Positions 34,981 to 43,104 of a stretch of DNA of 64,000 nt are shown in pieces. Source of the stretch: JBCBAP01 sp038532435 (GTDB lineage Bacteria; Pseudomonadota; Alphaproteobacteria; Rhodobacterales; Rhodobacteraceae); contig JBCBAP010000008.1 in NCBI GenBank assembly GCA_038532435.1, positions 1-64,000 of the forward strand. The letters run 5' to 3'. Position numbers and translations under genes: made by a program. Within the stretch, counting starts at the first letter, position 1; every line of letters starts with the position of its first letter. The notes under the pieces were generated by a model, which searched no databases, was not told the origin of the DNA, and saw nothing but the letters and a program-made list of their open reading frames with translations.

Positions 34981-35298
34981 TCAGTCCTTGCGGAAGAACT
35001 TCTTCTCGCGCGGTTTGCCGTCCCAGCCGGGCTTGCCCTTGGGGCGGTCGTCGCGGTCACCGCCGCGATTGTCGTAGCGCTTTCCACCGTCACGATCACC
35101 ACCGCGGGACTTGCCGCCGTGGCCGCCATCCTCGCGGAACTCCCACTTCTTCAGCAGGACCGTCGGGAACGTATCCCGCCCGATGGTGCCCTCGTGGCAC
35201 CAGACCGTCGAGACGGTGTCCTCGGTCACGGATTCGACACCCATGCGCATGGAACCGGCGGTAAGTACGACGATGTCGCCGACCTTGAAATCTGTCAT
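34981..35298 (-). CDS. DUF2158 (YodC-like) protein with Arg/Gly/Asp-rich tail
   Basis: Protein of 105 residues. The first 55 residues (FKVGDIVVLTAGSMRMGVES to VWCHEGTIGRDTFPTVLLKKWE) form the small SH3-like YodC/DUF2158 domain. Residues 55-105 are a low-complexity tail rich in Arg, Gly, Asp and Lys, with three RGGDR/RGG-like units and a basic end (REKKFFRKD). Such tails are typical of nucleic-acid-binding proteins and assembly-prone RNA-binding proteins. AAGGA precedes ATG 35298. The 233 bp between it and trpA hold no gene. Function unknown. Confidence 0.78.
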   Translation of the reverse strand: MTDFKVGDIVVLTAGSMRMGVESVTEDTVSTVWCHEGTIGRDTFPTVLLKKWEFREDGGHGGKSRGGDRDGGKRYDNRGGDRDDRPKGKPGWDGKPREKKFFRKD

Positions 35299-35416
35299 GT
35301 CTCTGTATCCTTCGCGGCGGGTTCGATCCGCGCCGATGTGGAGCGTCCTGCGCTCTCCGGGTGCGTTTGCAGACCGGGGGTATGCGCCAAAGCTCGATCG
35401 GGCGCAAGTCCGTTTC

Positions 35417-35938
35417 TCAGGCCTCCGACTGGGGGATCCGCGACATCAGATCCTCCAGGAAGGCGCTGATGAACTGCGGTCGCCCGGATGCGCCCGCCTT
35501 GCGAAACACCGCCGTGCTCTGCGCCTTGATGGTGCCTTCGGAGGTGCCGCGCAGCTCCGCGATCTCCGTGTTCGAAAACCCCCGCAACATGAAAAGCGCC
35601 ACATCACGCTCGGATGGGGAAAGCCCCCAATCCTCAAATTTGCCCTGCACGACCTCGAAGAAATCTCCCGAGGCGAGCTTGAGCTGCAGGTCCGTGCGCC
35701 GACGCTGAACGAGCCCCCAGCGCAGGAGCAATACTGCCGCGATCGTACCGAGCAGGAGCCCCAAAACCGCGAGCAATTCGAGCGCCTCGACCCAGTCCCA
35801 GGGCAGCGGGCCCGCGCGCAGGCCGAACCAGCTGGCGAGCCGGTCGCCGATGACCAGCAGGCTGCACAGAATCTGAACCGCGAAAAGCAGCATCACGAGG
35901 CCGCGCAGGCTGAGGGGGTCCGGCCGATCAGTCCTCAT
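35417..35938 (-). CDS. Membrane-bound LuxR-type transcriptional regulator
   Basis: Protein of 173 residues with two N-terminal membrane helices (LVMLLFAVQILCSLLVIG at about 13-30; LELLAVLGLLLGTIAAVLLL at about 48-68), a short basic connector, and a C-terminal LuxR-type helix-turn-helix (LSPSERDVALFMLRGFSNTE, then TIKAQSTAVFRKAGASGR). There is no receiver or ligand domain, so the membrane part must sense or receive the signal, with the periplasmic loop (DRLASWFGLRAGPLPWDWVE) as the obvious candidate. The start at ATG 35938 overlaps the 3' end of the PepSY-like gene by 11 bases, showing a common operon with two exported acidic proteins. Confidence 0.82.
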   Translation of the reverse strand: MRTDRPDPLSLRGLVMLLFAVQILCSLLVIGDRLASWFGLRAGPLPWDWVEALELLAVLGLLLGTIAAVLLLRWGLVQRRRTDLQLKLASGDFFEVVQGKFEDWGLSPSERDVALFMLRGFSNTEIAELRGTSEGTIKAQSTAVFRKAGASGRPQFISAFLEDLMSRIPQSEA

Positions 35939-36236
35939 CGATGTCCCCGTCGCTGTCATCCTCGATCTCGTCATCCTCCGGATCGTCGTCGAGGGGGCGA
36001 ACGTCGACATGATCCCGAAGCGCGACGCCGGTATGGGCGTCGAGGACAAGTTCCCGCCGTTCCGCGGAGCGTTCCATGACGATGACCCAGCGGCCGAGCA
36101 GGCTGCGCTCCATGTCGATGATGCGGTAGCCCTCCGCTTCCAGCCCCGCGCGGACAAGCCCGGGACTGACCGGTGCTGCGGATGCTGCGGTGACCACCGT
36201 CACCGCACACAGCGTGAACAGCAGATGTCGTGACAT
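35928..36236 (-). CDS. Small exported PepSY-like protein with acidic tail
   Basis: Protein of 102 residues: signal peptide MSRHLLFTLCAVTVVTAASA, a PepSY-like alpha-beta unit (VRAGLEAEGYRIIDMERSLLGRWVIVMERSAERRELVLDAHTG) and a strongly acidic C terminus (DDDPEDDEIEDDSDGDIDED). PepSY modules are periplasmic and often attached to peptidases or sensors. Only the last gene overlap and shared direction link it to the LuxR regulator, but the arrangement suggests it is part of the signal path. ATG 36236 gives a normal signal peptide; the longer frame to 36668 is a shadow of the acidic gene. Confidence 0.78.
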   Translation of the reverse strand: MSRHLLFTLCAVTVVTAASAAPVSPGLVRAGLEAEGYRIIDMERSLLGRWVIVMERSAERRELVLDAHTGVALRDHVDVRPLDDDPEDDEIEDDSDGDIDED

Positions 36237-36324
36237 GGCGCGCCCTTCCCCGGCGAAACGACCCGCCCCCGGACAGGGGGCGGGTCGAGCGTAGCCCGCG
36301 GCGGAGTTCCGGGTCCAGCGGAAC

Positions 36325-36684
36325 TCAGTCATCGTCCCCGTCATCGTCATCGCCGCCATCGTCATCATCATCATCGTCGTCGTCGTCCCGGTCGCTGCCG
36401 CGATCTTCGTCGCGGTCCTCATCGCGATCCTCTTCGTCGCGCTCTTCCTCGTCTCCTCCTTCTTCCTCACCGGCGTCGCCATCCCCATCAGTGCCGGGGC
36501 GCGGGCGGCCGGTGCCGGGATACTTCCCGCTGGGCCGCCCGCGGATCCAGTCGAGGATGCCTGCGCTGCGCTCCTCAACAACCTCGAAGGCGGCGGCAGG
36601 TGCGCCCTCGACCGTTTGAACGGCGAGCGCGGGGGTGGACAGGGCGGTTGCGGCGAGGAGGGCTGCATATGCGAAGGTCTTCAT
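36325..36684 (-). CDS. Exported hyper-acidic protein
   Basis: Protein of 119 residues: signal peptide MKTFAYAALLAATALSTPALA, a short conserved-looking middle (ERSAGILDWIRGRPSGKYPG), then about 50 residues made almost wholly of Asp, Glu, Gly and Arg, ending with long Asp runs. The mature protein would be strongly negative, and could bind cations or basic polymers at the cell surface or in the periplasm. AAAGGA lies 9 bases before ATG 36684. It is followed 88 bp later by the PepSY-like gene and then the membrane LuxR regulator. The acidic region is encoded by a GAC/GAT-rich tract prone to length change. Confidence 0.75.
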   Translation of the reverse strand: MKTFAYAALLAATALSTPALAVQTVEGAPAAAFEVVEERSAGILDWIRGRPSGKYPGTGRPRPGTDGDGDAGEEEGGDEEERDEEDRDEDRDEDRGSDRDDDDDDDDDDGGDDDDGDDD

Positions 36685-36814
36685 GGTCGGGGTCCTTTCG
36701 GGTTGAACGCGGCGGGCTGTGTGCACGCCGTTGCAAAACCCAGAAACCACCTCGACGGCCCCCGCTCTATTGGAGCAGAGGGCGAGATCTTCGGATTATG
36801 ACGGGGGTGGGAGC

Positions 36815-36836
36815 GGCATAAACTGCAGTTTACGCC
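36815..36836. promoter_or_regulatory. Perfect 14-bp palindrome upstream of the acidic-protein operon
   Basis: TAAACTGCAGTTTA at 36819-36832 is a perfect palindrome, and the flanks GGC and GCC extend the symmetry to 22 bp with one mismatch. It lies 10 bp past the trpB stop and about 130 bp upstream of the acidic-protein start. It could be an operator for the operon or a 3'-end hairpin of trpB; the absence of a T tract favours an operator. Confidence 0.5.
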
Positions 36837-36845
36837 TGAAATCCC

Positions 36846-38066
36846 TCAGATTTTCACGTCGAGCGCTTCTGCCACCGTGAAGATGTCCTTGTCGCCACGG
36901 CCGCACATGTTCATGACCATCAAGTGGTCGGACGGGAGCTGCGGTGCGATCTTGGCCACGTGCGCGAGTGCGTGGGACGGCTCAAGCGCGGGGATGATAC
37001 CCTCCGTCGTGCAACAAAGCTGGAACGCATCCAGCGCCTCAGTATCAGTGACCGACACATACTCGACCCGCCCGACATCGTGGAGCCAGGCATGTTCAGG
37101 CCCGATTCCCGGATAGTCGAGACCCGCGGAGATCGAGTGCCCCTCGATGATCTGCCCGTCCTCATCCTGCAACAGGTAGGTCCGGTTGCCGTGGAGAACG
37201 CCGGGACGGCCGCCTGTCAGGCTTGCCGCATGCTCCATCTTCTCATCGACGCCGTGCCCGCCAGCTTCGACCCCGATGATCCGCACATCCTCGTCATCGA
37301 GAAACGGATGGAAGAGACCCATGGCGTTGGAGCCACCACCGATGCAGGCCACGAGGCTATCGGGAAGGCGTCCCTCCCGCTCCATCATCTGGGCCCGGGT
37401 CTCCTTGCCGATGATCGACTGGAAGTCACGGACCATGGCCGGATAGGGGTGGGGGCCGGCGACGGTGCCGATGCAGTAGAACGTGCTCTCCACGTTCGTC
37501 ACCCAGTCCCGCAGCGCCTCGTTCATCGCGTCCTTGAGCGTGCCGCGGCCGGAGGTCACCGGGATCACTTTTGCGCCCAGCAGGTTCATGCGGAAGACAT
37601 TGGGCTTCTGCCGCTCGACGTCCGTCGCACCCATGAAGACGATGCATTCAAGGCCGAAGCGGGCGCAGACCGTCGCCGTCGCCACACCATGCTGGCCTGC
37701 ACCGGTCTCCGCGATGATCCGCTTCTTGCCCATGCGCCGGGCGAGCAGGATCTGCCCGAGCACATTGTTGATCTTGTGCGCACCGGTGTGGTTGAGCTCA
37801 TCGCGCTTGAGGTAGATTTTCGCCCCGCCGAACCGTTCCGTCAGCCGCTCTGCGAAGTAGAGCGGGGAAGGACGGCCGACATAGTGTTTCCAGAGATCGT
37901 CCATCTCTGCCCAGAACGTCTCGTCGGTCTTCGCCTTCTCGTACTCCGCCTCCAGATCCAGGATCAGCGGCATCAGCGTTTCGGAGACGAACCGCCCGCC
38001 GAACTGGCCGAACCGGCCATCGGGATCGGGACCGGCTGAGAAGGCGTTGGGGCTTTGTTTGTTCAT
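36846..38066 (-). CDS. trpB: Tryptophan synthase beta chain
   Basis: PLP enzyme of 406 residues that joins indole and serine to tryptophan. K in HTGAHKINNVLGQ is the Schiff-base lysine, the glutamate in ETGAGQHG is catalytic, and GGGSNAMGLF binds the cofactor phosphate. N terminus DGRFGQFGGRFVSETLMP is typical. Follows trpF after a 240-bp gap with a terminator-like hairpin, so it may have its own promoter. Confidence 0.97.
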   Translation of the reverse strand: MNKQSPNAFSAGPDPDGRFGQFGGRFVSETLMPLILDLEAEYEKAKTDETFWAEMDDLWKHYVGRPSPLYFAERLTERFGGAKIYLKRDELNHTGAHKINNVLGQILLARRMGKKRIIAETGAGQHGVATATVCARFGLECIVFMGATDVERQKPNVFRMNLLGAKVIPVTSGRGTLKDAMNEALRDWVTNVESTFYCIGTVAGPHPYPAMVRDFQSIIGKETRAQMMEREGRLPDSLVACIGGGSNAMGLFHPFLDDEDVRIIGVEAGGHGVDEKMEHAASLTGGRPGVLHGNRTYLLQDEDGQIIEGHSISAGLDYPGIGPEHAWLHDVGRVEYVSVTDTEALDAFQLCCTTEGIIPALEPSHALAHVAKIAPQLPSDHLMVMNMCGRGDKDIFTVAEALDVKI

Positions 38067-38236
38067 GGCGCGCTCCTGTCGAGGACCCTGTCATAGCCCC
38101 ACAGCCCTCCCGCGTCGATGGAGATTCGCCCCGGGCGCGGCGAAGTTCCGCAGGTCGATAACGCGCAGCACATCTCGGACCACGGGGCCGATGCTGCATC
38201 CGTTAGGTTCCGGGGGTTGGGGGGTCGCTGGATCAG

Positions 38237-38274
38237 CGCGATCCCGCGACACGGCCTGCGTCACCGGGATCGCG
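38237..38274 (-). terminator. Hairpin between trpF and trpB
   Basis: CGCGATCCCG at 38237-38246 is the exact reverse complement of CGGGATCGCG at 38265-38274, with an 18-base loop. It lies 33 bp after the trpF stop (minus strand). A T tract is lacking. Either partial terminator, attenuator for trpB or 3' stabiliser. The rest of the 240-bp gap shows no gene. Confidence 0.5.
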
Positions 38275-38306
38275 GGTCGAGTGCGTGCCCGCCCGTCCGG
38301 TCCGGC

Positions 38307-38945
38307 CTAGTCCGTGGCCATTGCCGCCGAGATGAAGGCGCGGATCCGCTCGGGATCCTTCATGCCAGGTGTATGTTCGACACCGCTCGACACGTCGACC
38401 TGCTGCGCACCGGTCAGCGCGATAGCATCCGCAACATTGTCCGACGTGAGGCCCCCAGCGAGCATCCAGGGCACCGGCCAGCGGCGCCCTTGCAGGAGCC
38501 GCCAATCGAAAGCCAGACCGTTCCCGCCGGGAAGCGTCGCGTTGCGCGGCGGCTTTGCGTCGATCAGGAGCTGATCTGCGACAGAGGCGTAGCGATTGAT
38601 CGCTTCCAGATCCTCCGCGTCCGCGATGCCCACAGCCTTCATCACCGGAAGGCCCGTGCGATCCCGGATCTCCGCGACCCGTTCCGGCGTCTCCGCCCCC
38701 TGAAGCTGAAGGATATCGATTGGCACCTCCGCGAGCATCGCCTCGAGTGCCGCATCTGTCGGGTTGACCACGAGCGCGACCTTCGCGAGCCCCACCGGCG
38801 CCGAGAGGGCGAGCTGGCGGGCCTCCGACAGGGTCACGTGGCGGGGGGATTTCGGAAAGAAGACCAGCCCGATGTAGGCAGCGCCCGCGTCCGACGCCAC
38901 CGCCACATGGTCGGTGGTGCGCAGGCCGCAGATTTTGACGCGCAT
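38307..38945 (-). CDS. trpF: Phosphoribosylanthranilate isomerase
   Basis: TIM-barrel enzyme of 212 residues in tryptophan synthesis. Signature VKICGLRTTDHV at the N terminus (catalytic Cys), FFPKSPRHVT, LQLQGAETPERV, a catalytic Asp in LIDAKPPRN, and the C-terminal LAGGLTSDNV and VDVSSGVEHTPGMKD phosphate loop. Its ATG directly follows the lapA stop (TAG ATG, no gap), so the two are one operon. Confidence 0.96.
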   Translation of the reverse strand: MRVKICGLRTTDHVAVASDAGAAYIGLVFFPKSPRHVTLSEARQLALSAPVGLAKVALVVNPTDAALEAMLAEVPIDILQLQGAETPERVAEIRDRTGLPVMKAVGIADAEDLEAINRYASVADQLLIDAKPPRNATLPGGNGLAFDWRLLQGRRWPVPWMLAGGLTSDNVADAIALTGAQQVDVSSGVEHTPGMKDPERIRAFISAAMATD

Positions 38946-39284
38946 CTACTTCAACAGTGCGAGGACGTCGTCCTCTTCCGTGCCTGTCCGCTTCTTGAGG
39001 GTGCTGACCTCGGTCTCGAGCTTCTCGACCTGCCGCTTGCGCTGGCTGCTTTCGCTGCGCAGGCGCCACTCCCGCAGATACTCCCACGACCAGCCGATCA
39101 CGAACCCACCGGTCGCCATGGCGAACATCAGGACAAAGAGCGGCACGTCGATGCTGTACTGCGCGACCGCTGCGAACTGGGACGGCACCATCTCGACCGT
39201 CACGAACTCGCGATTGGCGATTGCCAGCAGAACCATCGCGACCGCGATCACGAGCAGCAGGAGAAGGCGGATGTAGCGGATCAT
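38946..39284 (-). CDS. LapA (lipopolysaccharide assembly protein A) domain protein
   Basis: Protein of 112 residues with two membrane helices (IRLLLLLVIAVAMVLLAIANR and DVPLFVLMFAMATGGFVIGWSWEYL) and a C-terminal cytoplasmic coiled coil (RSESSQRKRQVEKLETEVSTLKKR). This is the DUF1049/LapA layout, linked in E. coli to control of LpxC turnover. No lapB neighbour. It sits between ihfB (27 bp upstream) and trpF, an arrangement shared by many Rhodobacterales. Confidence 0.88.
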   Translation of the reverse strand: MIRYIRLLLLLVIAVAMVLLAIANREFVTVEMVPSQFAAVAQYSIDVPLFVLMFAMATGGFVIGWSWEYLREWRLRSESSQRKRQVEKLETEVSTLKKRTGTEEDDVLALLK

Positions 39285-39311
39285 GTCACTCTTCCGAAAT
39301 CGGCTTCTGGC

Positions 39312-39596
39312 CTAGGCCTTGTTATTCAGGCGGTCGCGCAGGAGCTTGCCGGTCTTGAAAAAGGGCACATGCTTTTCCTCGACCTCGACAGCCTCGCCGG
39401 TTCTAGGATTGCGGCCCGTCCGGGCGTCCCGCTTCTTCACCGAGAACGCGCCAAACCCGCGCAGCTCAACCCTGTCACCATCGGCGAGGGCGTTGATGAT
39501 CTCGTCGAAGATCGTTCCCACGATCCGCTCTACATCGCGTTGATAAAGATGCGGATTCTCATCTGCAATCTTCTGGATCAGTTCGGACTTAATCAC
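39312..39596 (-). CDS. ihfB: Integration host factor beta subunit
   Basis: HU/IHF-family DNA-bending protein of 94 residues. The conserved RNPRTGEAVEVEEKHVPFFKTGKLLRDR arm with the intercalating proline and the ELRGFGAFSVKKRDART strand are present. The start is GTG at 39594-39596, with GGAGG 9 bases upstream, giving the standard IKSELIQKIADENP N terminus; a more upstream frame to 39626 is rejected. Downstream of sppA and rpsA in the usual order. Confidence 0.94.
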   Translation of the reverse strand: MIKSELIQKIADENPHLYQRDVERIVGTIFDEIINALADGDRVELRGFGAFSVKKRDARTGRNPRTGEAVEVEEKHVPFFKTGKLLRDRLNNKA

Positions 39597-39678
39597 GAAT
39601 CCGGGCCTCCGCCGTGCCACGCGCACCGTCAGGAAACTGTCTCACGCCGCAGGGTGGGTCGTCAATTACGTGACCGCC

Positions 39679-40590
39679 TCATTCCGCGAGGGACCAGAGC
39701 CGTGCGCCGCTTTTTCGCGCAATCTCCGGCAGGAATGCACGCATTCCGGACTGTTCAAGCACCAGATCGAGGGCCGAGAAGTCTTCTTCGGGCACTGCAT
39801 GGTCCACGATTGGGAGGTCGCGGAGGCTTTCATCAAGCGATTCGAGGTAGATGAGGGCCTCCTGTTCGCCGCCGATCGCGTCGATCAGGCCGACCGCAAG
39901 GGCCTGCCGTCCGGTGAAGATCCCGCCATCCGCGACCGAGTCGAGCTGCTGGCCGGAGATGTCCCGCGCCTCGCCAACCAGACCGCGGAACCACTGGAAG
40001 CTGTCCTCGATGACATCGCGCTGCTCCTCCCGTTCCGCATCGGAGGTCGGCCGCAGAGGAGAGGCCCCGCCCTTGATCGCGCTGGAGCGCACCGTCTCGA
40101 CGCTGACGCCCAGATCCTCGAGCAGGCCGGAGAAGTTGGGGTATTCGATGATGACGCCGATGGACCCGGTGAGCGTGTTGCCCCGGGCGACCACATGATC
40201 AGCGGCAATCGCGGCGATGTACCCGCCTGACGCTGCCACTTCGCCGAGCACGGCGACGACCGGCTTGACCTCCGCCACATCACGGATCGCGTCGTAGATG
40301 GCCTCGGCCCCCACGGTGGTCCCCCCGGGGCTCTCGATCTCGATGATCACGGCCTGAACCTCGTCGTCATCGGCGAAGCTGCGGATCAGATCATCGCGCA
40401 CGGGATCGTTGAATATCACACCGAAAAGGGTGTGCCGGGCGATGTGCTGCCCGGGTCCCGGATCACCCATCAGCGCCCGGATCCCCAGAACCACGGCGAC
40501 GAGCAGGACAACAACGCCAGCCCCCCGCCAAAAACCGGAACGGCGCCACTTGCGGCGCCGTTCCTCGTAGAGTTCCGCTTCGAGCGACAC
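39679..40590 (-). CDS. sppA: Signal peptide peptidase SppA, short (36K) type
   Basis: Membrane-anchored serine peptidase of 303 residues that clears signal peptides after cleavage. One N-terminal helix (GAGVVVLLVAVVLGIRALMG), then the Clp-like core with the nucleophile serine in GEVAASGGYIAAIAADHV and the general-base lysine in VRSSAIKGGASPLRP about 50 residues later. The GTG start abuts the rpsA stop (TAG GTG) with no gap, so translation is probably coupled. Length is that of the single-domain enzymes, half of E. coli SppA. Confidence 0.93.
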   Translation of the reverse strand: MSLEAELYEERRRKWRRSGFWRGAGVVVLLVAVVLGIRALMGDPGPGQHIARHTLFGVIFNDPVRDDLIRSFADDDEVQAVIIEIESPGGTTVGAEAIYDAIRDVAEVKPVVAVLGEVAASGGYIAAIAADHVVARGNTLTGSIGVIIEYPNFSGLLEDLGVSVETVRSSAIKGGASPLRPTSDAEREEQRDVIEDSFQWFRGLVGEARDISGQQLDSVADGGIFTGRQALAVGLIDAIGGEQEALIYLESLDESLRDLPIVDHAVPEEDFSALDLVLEQSGMRAFLPEIARKSGARLWSLAE

Positions 40591-42276
40591 CTAGTCGTTG
40601 CCCTGGTTCTTCAGGGCCGCGCCAAGGATATCACCGAGCGATGCGCCGGAGTCTGAGGAGCCGTACTGTTCGACAGCTTCCTTCTCTTCGGCGATCTCGC
40701 GTGCCTTGATCGACAGGCCAAGCTTGCGCGAGGACTTGTCGATGTTGGTGACGCGCGCGTCGACCTTGTCCCCGACGGAGAAACGCTCGGGCCGCTGTTC
40801 GGACCGGTCGCGGCTCAGATCGGAGCGGCGGATGAAGGATTTCATGCCGTCATACTCGACCTCGATGCCGCCATCCTCGATGGAAGTCACCGTCACGGTC
40901 ACGACCTGGCCGCGCTTCACGCCCTCGACCGCATCGGCGAACGGATCCCCGTCGAGCGCCTTGATGGAGAGCGAGATGCGCTCCTTCTCGGTGTCGACAT
41001 CCGTAACCACGGCGCGCACGACATCGCCCTTCTTGAAGTCCTGGATGGCTTCTTCGCCGGACCGGCTCCAGTCGATGTCCGACAGGTGAACCATGCCGTC
41101 GATGTCGCCTTCGAGGCCAACGAACAGACCGAACTCGGTGATGTTCTTGACCTCGCCTTCGACCTCGGTGCCCACCGGGAACGCGGTCTCGAAGTTCTCC
41201 CACGGGTTGCCCTGGGTCTGCTTCAGGCCAAGCGACACGCGACGCTTCGCGGTGTCGATCTCCAGAACCATGACCTCGACCTCCTGGGAGGTGGACACGA
41301 TCTTGCCCGGGTGGACGTTCTTCTTGGTCCAGGACATTTCGGAGACGTGCACGAGGCCCTCGACACCGGGCTCCAGCTCGACGAACGCACCATAGTCGGT
41401 GATGTTCGTGACGCGGCCGGTCCACTTGCTGTCGATCGGATACTTCGCTTCCACACCGTCCCAAGGATCGGACTGCAGCTGCTTCATGCCGAGGCTGATG
41501 CGCTGGGTGTCCTTGTTGATCTTGACCACCTGGACCTTGACGGTCTCACCGATGTTCAGGATCTCGGACGGGTGGTTCACACGGCGCCACGCCATGTCCG
41601 TGACGTGCAGCAGGCCGTCAACACCGCCCAGATCGACGAATGCGCCGTACTCGGTGATGTTCTTCACCACACCGTCCACCGTGTCGCCTTCGGTGAGGCG
41701 GGCGACGATCTCTGCCCGCTGTTCCGCCCGGCTCTCTTCGAGAACGGCACGGCGGGAGACAACGATGTTGCCCCGGCGGCGATCCATCTTGAGGATCTGG
41801 AAGGGCTGCGGCAGACCCATGAGTGGGCCCGCGTCGCGCACCGGGCGCACATCAACCTGGGAGCCGGGCAGGAAGGCCACGGCGCCGCCAAGGTCGACGG
41901 TGAAGCCACCCTTGACCCGGCCGAAGATCGCACCTTCGACGCGCTCCTCTTTCTCGTATGCCTTCTCGAGGCGATCCCACGCCTCTTCACGACGGGCCTT
42001 GTCGCGGCTCAGAACCGCCTCGCCCCGCGCGTTTTCGACCCGGTCGAGGAACACCTCGACGGTGTCGCCCACTTCGATTTCGGGCGGCTGACCGGGCTTT
42101 GCAAATTCTTTGAGTTCGACGCGGCCTTCCATCTTGTAGCCGATGTCGATGATGGCCTGTCCGGCCTCGATGGCCAGAACGGTGCCCTTGACGACCGTAC
42201 CCTCGTCGGGGGTTTGCAGCTCGAAGCTCTCGTTCAGGAGTGCTTCAAAGTCTTCCATAGTTGCGTTTGCTGACAT
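40591..42276 (-). CDS. rpsA: 30S ribosomal protein S1
   Basis: Protein of 561 residues with six S1 repeats of about 75 residues; the first two bind the ribosome and the rest hold mRNA during initiation. Repeats are clear from recurring GxVKNITEYGAFVDL and GLVHVSEMSW type segments (four well-conserved repeats, two diverged). AAGGACC upstream of ATG 42276 is a good ribosome site. Downstream of cmk by 108 bp and directly upstream of sppA, the common cmk-rpsA-ihfB order. Confidence 0.98.
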   Translation of the reverse strand: MSANATMEDFEALLNESFELQTPDEGTVVKGTVLAIEAGQAIIDIGYKMEGRVELKEFAKPGQPPEIEVGDTVEVFLDRVENARGEAVLSRDKARREEAWDRLEKAYEKEERVEGAIFGRVKGGFTVDLGGAVAFLPGSQVDVRPVRDAGPLMGLPQPFQILKMDRRRGNIVVSRRAVLEESRAEQRAEIVARLTEGDTVDGVVKNITEYGAFVDLGGVDGLLHVTDMAWRRVNHPSEILNIGETVKVQVVKINKDTQRISLGMKQLQSDPWDGVEAKYPIDSKWTGRVTNITDYGAFVELEPGVEGLVHVSEMSWTKKNVHPGKIVSTSQEVEVMVLEIDTAKRRVSLGLKQTQGNPWENFETAFPVGTEVEGEVKNITEFGLFVGLEGDIDGMVHLSDIDWSRSGEEAIQDFKKGDVVRAVVTDVDTEKERISLSIKALDGDPFADAVEGVKRGQVVTVTVTSIEDGGIEVEYDGMKSFIRRSDLSRDRSEQRPERFSVGDKVDARVTNIDKSSRKLGLSIKAREIAEEKEAVEQYGSSDSGASLGDILGAALKNQGND

Positions 42277-42384
42277 TCAGCAAGGTCCTTTCAATCATGG
42301 TTTTACGGGCCAGGTGGTTGGTTCCACCGGTCTTTGATGACGATGATCGCGAAGGCCCGGAAACGCGAAAGGCAGACGCGGGGC

Positions 42385-43023
42385 TTAAGCAACCCGGTCT
42401 AGTCGATTCTTGATTTCCGAAACCGCCTTGGCGACGGCGGCGTCTATAGACAATTCCGTCGTATCAAGCAAGTGCGCGTCCTCTGCGGGTCTGAGCGGCG
42501 CGTCCGCACGCCCGCTGTCCCGCGCATCCCGGCTGCGCACATCGGCGAGGACCCGGTCGAGCGTGGTCTCGATCCCGTTCCCCACCATCTCCTCGAACCG
42601 GCGCTGCGCCCGCACGGTATCGTCCGCGGTGACGAAGAGTTTTACCTCCGCCTCCGGGCAGATGACCGTGCCGATGTCCCGCCCGTCGAGCACCGCCCCG
42701 CCATCGCGCCGGGCAAACTGTTTTTGAAACGCGACGAGAGCTGCGCGCACCTCCGGTATCGCCGCGACCTTGCTGGCCGCCTGGGCGGTGCGCGGGGCGC
42801 GCAGATCGTGACGCTCGAAGTCCTTTTCGTCGAGGGACTGCGCGAAACGGACCGCAACCTTCGGGTCGATCACCCCGCGGCAGAAGTTGAGCGTCTTGAT
42901 CCCCACCGCGCGGTAGAGAAGCCCCGTATCGAGGTAGCCGAAGCCGAAATGCTCCGCCACGGCCCGGGCAAGGGTCCCCTTCCCCGCCGCCGCGGGTCCG
43001 TCAATCGCAACTGTGAACTTCAT
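42385..43023 (-). CDS. cmk: Cytidylate kinase
   Basis: NMP kinase of 212 residues that phosphorylates CMP and dCMP. P-loop AIDGPAAAGKGTLARAVAEH at the N terminus, YLDTGLLYRAVG for nucleotide binding, LDGRDIGTVICPEAEVKLFVTA near residue 128, and RDARDSGRADAPLRPAEDA in the C-terminal part. The start is ATG 43023; the upstream extension to 43056 is not needed. First gene of the cmk-rpsA-sppA-ihfB block. Confidence 0.95.
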   Translation of the reverse strand: MKFTVAIDGPAAAGKGTLARAVAEHFGFGYLDTGLLYRAVGIKTLNFCRGVIDPKVAVRFAQSLDEKDFERHDLRAPRTAQAASKVAAIPEVRAALVAFQKQFARRDGGAVLDGRDIGTVICPEAEVKLFVTADDTVRAQRRFEEMVGNGIETTLDRVLADVRSRDARDSGRADAPLRPAEDAHLLDTTELSIDAAVAKAVSEIKNRLDRVA

Positions 43024-43104
43024 CGATGGGATCCGGAGTAAACGCCTCGGTCGCACCTAGCGGAAAGCACGCGGGATCGTCAAACGCGCAAAGCCTCCAA
43101 TGGC

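Noticed and set aside
36325..36480. Asp/Glu-rich end of the acidic protein as a mere low-complexity frame
   Set aside because: It was considered an artefact, but the signal peptide, ribosome site and operon position support a real gene, so the gene is kept.
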